A stretch of DNA of 64,000 bases from Clostridiales bacterium (GTDB lineage: Bacteria > Bacillota > Clostridia > Saccharofermentanales > Saccharofermentanaceae), in assembly GCA_017940895.1 (NCBI GenBank), contig JAGAXM010000011.1, positions 23,639-87,638 on the forward strand, read 5' to 3'. The position numbers were made by a program, and so were the translations under genes. Below are positions 53,731 to 62,119 of the stretch, piece after piece. The first letter of the stretch is position 1. Each line of letters opens with the position of its first letter. Under the pieces are notes generated by a model that was given only the letters and a program-made list of their open reading frames with translations, did no database searches and was not told the DNA's origin.

Positions 53731-55712
53731 TCTTCTGTTTCTGCGCTCTTCTCCGGCTTCTCTGCGGTGCTGATGATAGGCATGCCGTTCGCCAGTACCG
53801 TCTTCTGAGCGGACTCGGTCAGCTCATCGAAAGTCGGGATAGATCCTACTACATTATCGCACAGCCAGTTCATATTGATAATCTGTTCGTTATCAAGCTT
53901 AGGGCTCAGCGCATCCTTTATGACGCCGTCCTGCGACCTCAGCTCTCCGTCGAAAGGATTAAGAACGTCGGACGTCAGACCCTTACGCATGATCGACACG
54001 AGCTTTAACGTCTCATACGGGATCGTATCGCACTGATATATATCGATAACTCCCGAGGACATTCCCCACCAGTAGTTGATGGCGGAGTCTTTCGCATCTG
54101 CGCTCGCGGCATCCCACGCGTCGTTGAGGATCGTCTGCACGATAAGCTCATAGTACTTACCCCAGTTCCATACAGGGAACGCGATGTTGGTGATCTCGCC
54201 GTTCTCGCCTATCGTGTACAGTCCGTATTCGTTATCTGCGTTCTTCGGCTTGATAAGGTCAGGACCGGATACGACGCTGAACTTATTCTCTCTTACATAT
54301 TCACGCCAATACTCTTCCTTGAGACACGACCACGTCAGATGGATCTTAACGTTAGGATCCACCATGGAGGCACCGATCGCGAACGCATTGATGTTGGCGA
54401 TGTTGCCGCAGATGGGGTATGTCGATACATAACCGATGCGGTGATCCTTCGAGATAGTCGCAGCGATCATGCCGAGCAGGAACTTCGCCTCATACATTCT
54501 TCCGTAGTATGTTCTTACCGCCTCATGCGACAGGTGTACCGAGCAGTTCAAGAACTTGATCTTCGGGTACTTGACCGCAGCCTTGAGCGCGAACTCCATC
54601 TGTACGGGTGAGGTAGTGATGATGAGATCCGCGCCGTCTTCCGCAGCCGCCTCGACTGACTCCTCGAACTCTTCTTCCGTGTCCTTGCAGTCGCATGCGA
54701 GCGTCTTTACGATGCCGGGGAAAACCTCTTCGAGATCTTTTCGGCCTTCTTCGTGGCCATGAATCCAACGCGACTTCGTGGCGTCACCGTCGTAGAGGAA
54801 GAGGATCTTGAGCGGGTTCTGCTCCGTGTATGTCTTCTTCATGATGTTGTCGATGATCGGGATCACCGTCTTCTTCTGAAGCTGCGGCTCCTCGGAGAAC
54901 ACGATCTGATTGCCGTTCGCGCGGATACGTATCTCCTTCCAGATCAGCGACAGGTTCTTCTTGATCTCATCCTGCACGGGGATCTTGAGGCTGTCGTACT
55001 TGTACATGTCAAGATAAACGAGGAACGCATCACCGGGAGTGATCGTCGTGTACGCCTTGCCGCCCGTAGCCATGTACACCTTCGAAAAGGCAAAGAACGC
55101 AGACTTCAGATCCTTGATCGCATCCTCGTCCCAGGGCTCATCAAGTGTCTGTCCCGCGACAGTCGCGAGCTTCTGATAAGCGCCCTCCTCAGTGAAGGTT
55201 ATGTTGTAGATCGAAGTGCATTTAAAGAACTTCAGGAACTCATAGTAGATCTTAACTTCCTTGTCCTCTTCGTCCGTCTGCGGAGGCATGACACGCGTTA
55301 CCGTGGCAAGTATCGTCGGCTGTTCGAGATACTTCATTACGGAAACTCTCTTGTTGCCCTCCTGGACATAGAACTTACCCATGAACTCGATGACGGTGAT
55401 GGCATCGTTGATACCGTGCTCCGTCTGATAGTCCATAAGGCTTATCCACTTGGTTCCGAATTCTGTTTCGGGTCCGAGCAGAGGCATGAAATTACGAGCG
55501 AACGAATCCTGCCTTCCCGTCGTTACCGTACCTACAATTAAAGAGATCGGGATCTCTATGGTTCCTACGGGAACTTCATTAAGAGTAGTCCTCTTCTCAA
55601 GCATATGATCGAGCGCCGGAAGATAAGGGTAGCGGCCTTCACTCAAGGCCTTCTGATACTCCTTGGTTCCGAGCTTTCTCGCTTTAATGTATTCTTCTTG
55701 TGCTGTTGCCAT
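53727..55712 (-). CDS. BMP-domain protein with ParB-like N-terminus, no signal peptide
   Basis: A 661-residue protein. The C-terminal half (about residues 300-580) reads like a BMP/Med family purine-nucleoside binding protein: KILFLYDGDATKSRW, GADLIITTSP, HRIGYVSTYPICGNIANINAFAIGA, then an Asp/Trp-rich end. Usual BMP proteins are lipoproteins of ABC transporters, but here there is no signal peptide. The N-terminal 240 residues contain KFYVQEGNKRVSVMKYL, like the ParB/sulfiredoxin-type nucleotide domain. A cytoplasmic sensor or enzyme is more likely than a transport component. A phosphoesterase is coupled downstream. Confidence 0.75.
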   Translation of the reverse strand: MATAQEEYIKARKLGTKEYQKALSEGRYPYLPALDHMLEKRTTLNEVPVGTIEIPISLIVGTVTTGRQDSFARNFMPLLGPETEFGTKWISLMDYQTEHGINDAITVIEFMGKFYVQEGNKRVSVMKYLEQPTILATVTRVMPPQTDEEDKEVKIYYEFLKFFKCTSIYNITFTEEGAYQKLATVAGQTLDEPWDEDAIKDLKSAFFAFSKVYMATGGKAYTTITPGDAFLVYLDMYKYDSLKIPVQDEIKKNLSLIWKEIRIRANGNQIVFSEEPQLQKKTVIPIIDNIMKKTYTEQNPLKILFLYDGDATKSRWIHGHEEGRKDLEEVFPGIVKTLACDCKDTEEEFEESVEAAAEDGADLIITTSPVQMEFALKAAVKYPKIKFLNCSVHLSHEAVRTYYGRMYEAKFLLGMIAATISKDHRIGYVSTYPICGNIANINAFAIGASMVDPNVKIHLTWSCLKEEYWREYVRENKFSVVSGPDLIKPKNADNEYGLYTIGENGEITNIAFPVWNWGKYYELIVQTILNDAWDAASADAKDSAINYWWGMSSGVIDIYQCDTIPYETLKLVSIMRKGLTSDVLNPFDGELRSQDGVIKDALSPKLDNEQIINMNWLCDNVVGSIPTFDELTESAQKTVLANGMPIISTAEKPEKSAETEE

Positions 55713-55805
55713 AAGTTCTGTTTCTATCCTTTATAAGATTAATTGTTAATTAACCCCAACCCGTCTGTATTCTAACACAGAACCCGGCATCAATAATTTG
55801 CCGTA

Positions 55806-55925
55806 TTAACCGAAAACAGCCGTCGATCTGCTCAATTTATTGATTCTTTTACGAAGCATTCTTAAGGTCTTGAGACTCTCCTCAATCTGCTTTGATGTTG
55901 TCTTCTTAAATGTATGCTTTGCCAT
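55806..55925 (-). CDS. Basic 39-residue protein
   Basis: A short frame with an AAGGAGAAT site 7 bases before ATG, encoding 39 residues with 13 Lys/Arg (MAKHTFKKTTSKQIEESL at the start, then KTLRMLRKRINKLSR). A single amphipathic helix is likely. The site and the coding pattern support a real gene, though no homologue is known to me. It lies between the BMP-type gene and the ClpP module 2, near no obvious partner. It could be a small regulator or nucleic-acid binding peptide. Confidence 0.5.
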   Translation of the reverse strand: MAKHTFKKTTSKQIEESLKTLRMLRKRINKLSRSTAVFG

Positions 55926-56060
55926 CTCTTATTCTCCTTGTGATTTATTATCCACTGATAATTAACCATAAGGAACCCGGCAAACCAATAAACAATCTAT
56001 GTCTGATGTGTCGCTTAAGCAACAGGGTATTCTCTGCGCACTTGCTCCAATAGCAGAAAC

Positions 56061-56090
56061 ATTCAACCGTTTATTCAGCCATTCAACCAC
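56061..56090 (+). repeat. Direct repeats ATTCAACC upstream of ClpP module 2
   Basis: ATTCAACC, ATTCAGCC and ATTCAACC occur within 30 bases, at 12 and 8 base spacing, about 60 bases before the start of the second ClpP-type gene. They may be regulator half-sites. Confidence 0.35.
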
Positions 56091-56148
56091 GAGTTTAATG
56101 ACCTTACAGATCAACCTTAATACACTTATGAAAAAGGAGGTTATTACC

Positions 56149-56769
56149 ATGATGAACAGAATCCCCGGATGCATTGAAGAGACCGCCGGCGGCAAGTCAC
56201 TGATCCCGCTCGACACAAGAAATCTTGCCGGCGGAATCATATACCTGTCGGGTCCCGTAATTGAAGAAACCTCAGAAAACATAATCACGCAGATACTCTA
56301 CTGTAAGGAACGCGGGCTTCCCATCCACCTTCTGATCAACTCAGTTGGAGGCTCTGTCACCGCCGGACTTGCGATCTACGACATTCTTCGAACTATCGGT
56401 CTTGAGATAAACACCTACTGCATTGGCATCGCAGCATCGATGGCGGCGGTGATCCTCGCGAGCGGCGATAAGGGACACAGATATATCCTGCCCCACAGCA
56501 AAGTCATGATACACGAACCTCTGATAGCAGACGGACTGGGTGGCGCGGCTTCGAGTGTTCAAAGGAGCGCCGAGATGCTGCTGCAGACCAAGGACATGCT
56601 TAACACGATACTTTCCGAATGTACCGGCAGGAAGAAAAAAGAGATCGATGAAGCGACATTGTACGATCACTTTTTCGACGCGAAGGAGGCACAGCGGTTC
56701 GGGCTGATTGACAAGATAATAACGGACGCGGACGGCTACGGCGCTCTTCTTGCCGCCACGAGAATTTAA
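56149..56769 (+). CDS. ClpP-type serine peptidase, module 2
   Basis: A 206-residue ClpP-fold protease. The triad is Ser97 in GIAASMAA, His122 in HSKVMIHEP and Asp173 in LYDHFFDAKEAQRFGLID. The strand before the active site reads NSVGGSV, with Val in place of the usual Pro. The start at 56149 has AAAGGAGGT 8 bases upstream; the 50 codons before it have no site. The N-terminus differs strongly from both other ClpP-type proteins here. The next gene follows after 10 bases. Confidence 0.9.
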   Translation: MMNRIPGCIEETAGGKSLIPLDTRNLAGGIIYLSGPVIEETSENIITQILYCKERGLPIHLLINSVGGSVTAGLAIYDILRTIGLEINTYCIGIAASMAAVILASGDKGHRYILPHSKVMIHEPLIADGLGGAASSVQRSAEMLLQTKDMLNTILSECTGRKKKEIDEATLYDHFFDAKEAQRFGLIDKIITDADGYGALLAATRI

Positions 56770-56779
56770 GGAGGCACAT

Positions 56780-57301
56780 ATGCTCCACGACGAGAAACGC
56801 AATCAGCTTAAAAACTACGGCAGGTTGTATGCCGAGGGCGGGCTGTTCGAAGAAGTTTACGATGATCTGGTGAGATCTGCTTTTCGCGGTGAAGAAGTAA
56901 AGATGCTCGAGCGGTACAAGCACAGAAAGTTTTACCCGCAGCTCGTGTGTATGATCTACGATGCTTTGAGGCAAAAAAAGCACCTGTTCGTCTCTTACGA
57001 TGATGATGACAGACACAGAATGTACCCCCATGAGAACCATGAGTATCGCAAGTGGTTCGCCGCGATAAATATCAAGTATGCGGCAGACGACCTGTCAGGC
57101 AGACACAGATACGGAAAGCCGAGGAAGAACACCCCGGCATCCCTCTGTCCCCTCGAGAAGCGCCTTATGATCCTCAAGTCCGACGGCAAAGAAGACTTCT
57201 CTTCCATGAAAGAATTTGAGAACACGTACGGCAACTATGTCGACACCTACACAAGCGGTAAGGACGCAGAAAAACGAGGTGAACCCAATGAAGAATACTG
57301 A
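56780..57301 (+). CDS. Unknown protein between ClpP and TraG-like genes, module 2
   Basis: A 173-residue hydrophilic protein with AAGGAGG at the ClpP stop. It is rich in charged residues and aromatic pairs (FRGEEVKMLERYKHRKFYPQL), with no membrane segment or known motif. Its end overlaps the start of the TraG-like ATPase by 14 bases, so the three genes form one coupled operon. The position, not sequence, matches the accessory genes of module 1. Confidence 0.68.
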   Translation: MLHDEKRNQLKNYGRLYAEGGLFEEVYDDLVRSAFRGEEVKMLERYKHRKFYPQLVCMIYDALRQKKHLFVSYDDDDRHRMYPHENHEYRKWFAAINIKYAADDLSGRHRYGKPRKNTPASLCPLEKRLMILKSDGKEDFSSMKEFENTYGNYVDTYTSGKDAEKRGEPNEEY

Positions 57302-58526
57302 CAGATTATTTTTAGGCGAAGGCGCAGTCTTCCCTTCTGATCCGGAAGTCTCCGGCATCAACGCCAATACACTCGTCGTAGGAGGAACGGGCACCGGCAA
57401 GAGCATGTCTATTGCCGCCCCTTTGCTTATCAACAACAGGCATCACAGCATGATAATTCCGATCTCCAAGCGCAAGATTCTAACCTCATGCAAGCCCGTT
57501 CTTGAGGAGCACGGTTACAATGTACAGGTGATAGATCTCGACGACGGGAAGCTGTCAACAGTCGGGTTTAATATCTTCGATTATATTAAGAACGGTCAGG
57601 ACTGCATGGACTTCGCGAAATCTATCAGCAGCGATTGCGCAATAAAAGACGACGCATACTGGGAAAACTCAGTCGCAGACTCGATCAGCGCCATGCTGTA
57701 CATTCTGCTGCTTAATTCCAAGCTTACCGGAAGGACCCCGACACTCGAGACGCTTCACCTTCTATTTAGGGCACTGTCAACCAGAAACAGCGGAATAAAC
57801 GATATAAAAGGAACGACGCTCGATCCCCTGTTCGACAAAGCAGAAGAATTGTTCCCCGATAATTACGCTTCCGGCGCATGGCGCACTTACTCCCGCGTAG
57901 CCGAGAAGACCGCATCCTGCATTTTCTCAATGATAAGCACTTGTCTCGCGCCGATCTTCACTGACACTGTCATTAAAGCATCCTGTCTGCCATCACTTAA
58001 CATAGCATCCATAGGCAGCCGCAAAACAGCGCTGTTCATACTTACGTCTACCTTCGACAAGACCAAAAATACGTACGTCAACATCATTTACTCGACAATA
58101 CTTCGAGTGCTGATGAAGACTGCTGAAGCCTCACGATCCAACCGACTTAAGGTGCCTGTTCAGATCATATTCGATGACTTCGCGTGCGGCACCCGTATAA
58201 AGGACTTCGATGCATACATCTCGATCTTCCGAAGCGCGGGCATCAGTGCGATCATGCTGCTGCAGTCAGAGAAGCAATTGTTCGACATCTACGGCGAATA
58301 CGGAGCCGACACCATCCTCGATAACTGCGACAATTACGTCTATCTCGGAGGAAACAACACGCACACCTGCGAACACATCAGCCGCAGAATCGACAAACCG
58401 TTTAAGGACATCATGAACCTCGAGCTCCGACATGTGATCGTAATCCGCCGCGGCATGAAGCCGTTCGTCACCGAGCGCTACAAGATCTTCGAAGACCCGA
58501 TGTGCCCCCGGAGCCTGAGAGGGTAG
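57288..58526 (+). CDS. Soluble VirD4/TraG-like ATPase, paired with ClpP (module 2)
   Basis: A 412-residue P-loop ATPase like the protein at 14100. Walker A GGTGTGKS is at residues 32-39, the same place as in module 1. The TraG-type VQVIDLDDGKL region, Walker B IIFDDFACG near 294-301 and LLQSEKQLFDIYG follow. Again there is no N-terminal membrane helix, and Walker B is Asp-Asp. The start at 57288 has CGAGGTGA upstream; the longer frame to 57216 lies inside the preceding gene. Sequence identity to module 1 is low overall, so the two modules diverged long ago. Confidence 0.82.
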   Translation: MKNTDRLFLGEGAVFPSDPEVSGINANTLVVGGTGTGKSMSIAAPLLINNRHHSMIIPISKRKILTSCKPVLEEHGYNVQVIDLDDGKLSTVGFNIFDYIKNGQDCMDFAKSISSDCAIKDDAYWENSVADSISAMLYILLLNSKLTGRTPTLETLHLLFRALSTRNSGINDIKGTTLDPLFDKAEELFPDNYASGAWRTYSRVAEKTASCIFSMISTCLAPIFTDTVIKASCLPSLNIASIGSRKTALFILTSTFDKTKNTYVNIIYSTILRVLMKTAEASRSNRLKVPVQIIFDDFACGTRIKDFDAYISIFRSAGISAIMLLQSEKQLFDIYGEYGADTILDNCDNYVYLGGNNTHTCEHISRRIDKPFKDIMNLELRHVIVIRRGMKPFVTERYKIFEDPMCPRSLRG

Positions 58527-58588
58527 TTTGAAGCAGAGGCTGCGTGGCGAAAAACTCATCGCGCGTGCACCTAATTCGAGAGTTTAAT

Positions 58589-58727
58589 AAAAAGTGCAAC
58601 AAACCGTCTTCTTTGTTGCACTTTTTTACATCATCTGATAATAGGTGCAATAATCGCCGATAATTTTGCACTTAATTTTCAAATACAATAAAAGGTGCAA
58701 GAAAACACCCGTTTCATTGCACCTTTT
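58589..58727. repeat. Three-hairpin array, stem word GTGCAA, 50-51 bp pitch
   Basis: Hairpin one is a perfect 15-bp stem (58589-58603 with 58612-58626). Hairpin two pairs AGGTGCAA (58643-58650) with TTGCACTT (58666-58673), with one mismatch. Hairpin three pairs AAAAGGTGCAA (58690-58700) with TTGCACCTTTT (58717-58727) plus GAAA/TTTC inside. The word GTGCAA starts at 58594, 58645 and 58695, giving 51 and 50 bases pitch. The first and last stems carry A/T runs, so they could also act as bidirectional terminators between the two convergent genes. Confidence 0.92.
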
Positions 58728-58753
58728 CGAGAAATACAGAAAATAGTGTTGCG

Positions 58754-59587
58754 TTACATATCTCCGTACAGGTAAAACACTTTCTCGTCTTCAAGCCTTA
58801 TGCACGCAAGATTAGCATTATGGACTCCATCATATTTGCCATAGACCAATCCGCAATCGATGTTAAAGAATCTGCAATTCTTCTTGGGGTTCTCGTCATA
58901 CCAAACACGCCCACCGCTATAGAAAATCTCGCCAGGGAAAATAGTTGGCGTGTGACCAAATACTATTGTTGAATCCCTTGCCCCGCCGTAAATGATGGCA
59001 TCATCGCGAGCCCAAATATAAAACTCATTAATGCCACGGGGGTAAGAAAAGCTCAAATCGAGATGAAAATCCGTCTCATCAATATAGCCGGCATGCACTA
59101 TGATATAGTTTCTTCCATTAATAGTTCGCTTCGCATAATAAGGGAACTCACACATTAGCTGCTTCCAATGGTTAAAGTCTTCTGCCATCAATTCATCATA
59201 ACCTGTTATCAACTTCTTAACGGTCCCATAATCATCACTGAAGTAATCGTAATACTTCTTATTATGATAAGCTTCCGAAGGCTTGTAGTTCTTTCTATAC
59301 AAATATGCTTCCGAGGGTTTGCACCATTCACCATCCCCCTTATCACACATTATCTCAACTCCGCGACAATAGCCTATGAAGTCATAATCGTGATTCCCCA
59401 TCAGAAACGCAACCGACTCCGGCTTTGATTCCATATAGCGGAGCATCTCGAGATTCTCGGGACCTCGGTCAACGATATCCCCCGCGATGATCACTTCGTC
59501 CTTCTTCGGATCGAACTTGATCTTCTCGAGCATCTCCATATATTCGGTATAACAACCGTGTATGTCAGACATTACATAGGTACTCAT
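58754..59587 (-). CDS. PPP-family metallophosphatase (PrpE/ApaH-like)
   Basis: A 277-residue phosphatase with the PPP motif set DIHGCYTE, GDIVDRGPEN, GNHDYD, and later a His in VHAGY and in VFGHTP. This is the architecture of bacterial protein phosphatases and Ap4A hydrolases; which one cannot be told from motifs alone. The ATG overlaps the stop of the upstream phosphoesterase, so the two are coupled. The internal part (residues 75-125) has a repeated KPSEAYxxKK segment. Confidence 0.88.
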   Translation of the reverse strand: MSTYVMSDIHGCYTEYMEMLEKIKFDPKKDEVIIAGDIVDRGPENLEMLRYMESKPESVAFLMGNHDYDFIGYCRGVEIMCDKGDGEWCKPSEAYLYRKNYKPSEAYHNKKYYDYFSDDYGTVKKLITGYDELMAEDFNHWKQLMCEFPYYAKRTINGRNYIIVHAGYIDETDFHLDLSFSYPRGINEFYIWARDDAIIYGGARDSTIVFGHTPTIFPGEIFYSGGRVWYDENPKKNCRFFNIDCGLVYGKYDGVHNANLACIRLEDEKVFYLYGDM

Positions 59588-60171
59588 ATCTTCTTACTTC
59601 CGTGCGAATACTTATTCGTCAGGATTTCCATCAGCGTCGCCGGGGTCCATCCGTACAGACCGCACCAACAGTTATAAAGCCTGCCTCTGTAATCAAGAGC
59701 AACCGCCCTGCAGCACTCCTTCATAGTTTTTACAGACTCCATCACCGCATCAAACTCAAGAGTGCCGTGCACATGTCCGTAAAACATAAGTGTATTCGCG
59801 TCTGTATCGTTGTGATACGAGATCATCGGATAATGACTCATAACAATCTTATACTCGCCGTCTTTTATCTCTTTATAATGAGTCGGCTTCTCCGCGAACA
59901 ACGAGCTCACATCTTCCCTCAATGCCTTGGCGTCATGATTACCCAGGATCAAGTGCTTTCTCCCCTTAAGTTTCGGGAGGATCCTCTTCCAATCATTTGC
60001 ATCACCCCAGCAGAAATCCCCGATGATATAAATATCATCATTATCACTAACTTTCGCATTCCACCAATCAATCATGTCGAGTTCCATCTCCACGACATCA
60101 TTCCACGGCCGCGAGTCATACCTCATTATATTCTTATGACAAAAATGAGTATCAGAAATGTAGTAGTTCAT
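59584..60171 (-). CDS. Metallophosphoesterase, MJ0936/YfcE-like
   Basis: A 195-residue calcineurin-like enzyme with YISDTHFCHKN, IGDFCWG, LGNHDAK, MSHYPM and YGHVHGTLEF. Short soluble enzymes like this hydrolyse simple phosphodiesters; the physiological substrate is not known. An AGGAGTG site precedes the ATG. It is in an operon with the PPP-type phosphatase at 58754. Confidence 0.88.
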   Translation of the reverse strand: MNYYISDTHFCHKNIMRYDSRPWNDVVEMELDMIDWWNAKVSDNDDIYIIGDFCWGDANDWKRILPKLKGRKHLILGNHDAKALREDVSSLFAEKPTHYKEIKDGEYKIVMSHYPMISYHNDTDANTLMFYGHVHGTLEFDAVMESVKTMKECCRAVALDYRGRLYNCWCGLYGWTPATLMEILTNKYSHGSKKI

Positions 60172-60331
60172 ACCCTATCACTCCTCGTTGTCAGCCATAA
60201 ACTTCTTGACCCTATTTTACTCGGTTTTAAGCCGATATATCTTGGGTGATGGCATAGAAGCTTTGCGCGGCGGAGTATAAACTTCGCCGTTCGCAACTGC
60301 CCTTTTATTTTGTCGTTGTTTCTCATTCACA

Positions 60332-61633
60332 TCAGCTCTGCCAATAGCACTGAACCGACGATCTGCCGCTGCCTACAGGGAGACCGAACTCCTCGGCTCT
60401 TGTATTTGTCGCAGTGAAACTTCTGCCAAGATAGTAATTGGGATTAGCGCTAACTCCGCCTGAGACAATACTTAATCCGTCTGCGGCAACAACGCGGATC
60501 GTACATGAAGCAGCCGTCATTGCAACATATCCCGCGCCCCAATGGAAACTCGGATTATCACGCCACTGGGGATAGTCTCTGAACACTTCCTCGGCACTGT
60601 AATATGTACCGCTCATACCGGGGCTGCTGATACCTACCGCACCGCTGATCTCCGGGGGAGCACCGTCGAGCATAGCAGCATTATGATTAGGCGAAGTACG
60701 CCACGCCTCGAAAGCATTCTGACTTCCGTTACCCCCGTACGCCATTCCGCTGTAGATATTCTCGGCACCGCCGATATGATCACCCGGCATACGATCGTCA
60801 GAATAGCCACCGGTAATATAACCGTACGGAGATTTGTGAGAGAAGCAGAATGCGCACTCCACTGCTCTCATTCTTGCCCACTGAACTCTGGAATCATTAG
60901 GGTCAGTCGGAGTATAAATCGTAGGCAATCCGAATGAAGCACGATACTCATTCACGCGTGCATAATGAGACGACATATCATAGAAAAGCGCATAACACTT
61001 AACTGTATTTCCGTTGCCCAGATCGATATAGAATGTCTCATATCCCTGACCGTGCCAATAAGCATCCAGTGCCTCGACGGAAGCCGCCGGCATATTGATA
61101 CCGCTGTTGTCATCAGACACGGTAATCGTAACATTGGAAGTGTCGACACCGGTATCCGTATGATCGCCTGCAATGATACCGTAGCTTGCACATTTGGCAG
61201 CAAACTCCGTGCTGTCTGCAAAGCCCTGGAACAGCAAAGCATCCGCTACAGTGAAATCCACGTCGGTATTAATCCTGCTGAGCCAATATCGCTTTCCCGC
61301 GGGATCGGCATCCCTGTTAAGGAAAACGTGATAGTAGACATCAACAAGCTCCGCAGGGGTAAACACTCTGTTGATAAACTCCGGACTGAAGAAGAATCCG
61401 TACGCACACTGCTTACCTGTAATCTGACCTGTCGCAAGTTTGTTGCACCAGTCATTAAAACCAGCAGGATCCGCACTTCTTCCGAGGCAGTCCGAATACA
61501 GACTGTTAACAAAGGTCTCGATGCCCGCGTTATATGCAAGCACCGAACGTGCCGTCAATCCGACACCTCCTGCAAATATAACAGCAACAGCAATCAACAA
61601 AGCTACAAAACGTTTGAAAATATTAGTAAACAT
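60332..61633 (-). CDS. Secreted DUF4214 and CAP-domain protein
   Basis: A 433-residue exported protein. Signal peptide: residues about 6-33 (FKRFVALLIAVAVIFAGGVG) with cleavage near LTARSVLA. A DUF4214 domain follows (residues 38-160), with SLYSDCLGRSADPAGFNDWCNKL and the second half HVFLNRDADPAGKRYWLSRI. The C-terminal CAP/SCP domain has RVNEYRASFGLP, CFSHKSPYG, and a GGAENIY stretch. CAP proteins are often adhesins or lipid and metal binders. The start at the ATG after AAAGGAGT is preferred over TTG two codons earlier. A truncated relative lies at 34554. Confidence 0.87.
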   Translation of the reverse strand: MFTNIFKRFVALLIAVAVIFAGGVGLTARSVLAYNAGIETFVNSLYSDCLGRSADPAGFNDWCNKLATGQITGKQCAYGFFFSPEFINRVFTPAELVDVYYHVFLNRDADPAGKRYWLSRINTDVDFTVADALLFQGFADSTEFAAKCASYGIIAGDHTDTGVDTSNVTITVSDDNSGINMPAASVEALDAYWHGQGYETFYIDLGNGNTVKCYALFYDMSSHYARVNEYRASFGLPTIYTPTDPNDSRVQWARMRAVECAFCFSHKSPYGYITGGYSDDRMPGDHIGGAENIYSGMAYGGNGSQNAFEAWRTSPNHNAAMLDGAPPEISGAVGISSPGMSGTYYSAEEVFRDYPQWRDNPSFHWGAGYVAMTAASCTIRVVAADGLSIVSGGVSANPNYYLGRSFTATNTRAEEFGLPVGSGRSSVQCYWQS

Positions 61634-61726
61634 AAGCAATTACTCCTTTCAATAATGAGTATAGACGCACATGCTCTCTCAGTCATTAAACCCGTGGTTG
61701 AAAACCGTCATTCCATAAACCGGTTC

Positions 61727-61972
61727 TTATATGACTTCTTGTCTGTTCTGATAAAAAACGACTATCTCATGTATAGAAACAGAGAACAGCTTTTCCATCG
61801 CAAAGAGCTTATCAATGCTTGGAATACACTTGCCACTGTACCATTTGTAGACTGCCTGAACCGACTCCAGACCGAGCTCACGCCGAAGATCAGAAGCGGA
61901 TAAACCGCACTTATAACAAAGCACCTTAATACTATTACCCGTTGCAACAGGATCAACATCAGAATAAAACAT
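61727..61972 (-). CDS. Small XRE-type HTH protein
   Basis: An 81-residue protein consisting of one helix-turn-helix domain: GNSIKVLCYKCGLSASDLRRELGLESVQAVYKWYSGKCIPSIDKLFAMEKLF. A GGAGGTG site sits before the Met at 61972; eight codons upstream are not used. It lies between the CAP protein and the PARG-like gene, all on one strand, and may regulate either. Confidence 0.85.
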   Translation of the reverse strand: MFYSDVDPVATGNSIKVLCYKCGLSASDLRRELGLESVQAVYKWYSGKCIPSIDKLFAMEKLFSVSIHEIVVFYQNRQEVI

Positions 61973-62119
61973 CTTACACCTCCGAAATTTCATCAATCTA
62001 TCTATTAAAAATCATTAATCTCGCAGTACTTTGAAGTGTAAGATTTGTATGATCATTCCACCTGCGAATCCATAAGAATGATCTTATTTGAATTTAATCT
62101 GATTTACTGTTACTGTCAA

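Noticed and set aside
55999..56148. 50-residue N-terminal extension of ClpP module 2
   Set aside because: No ribosome site before its ATG, while AAAGGAGGT sits just before the Met at 56149; the extension is not ClpP-like.
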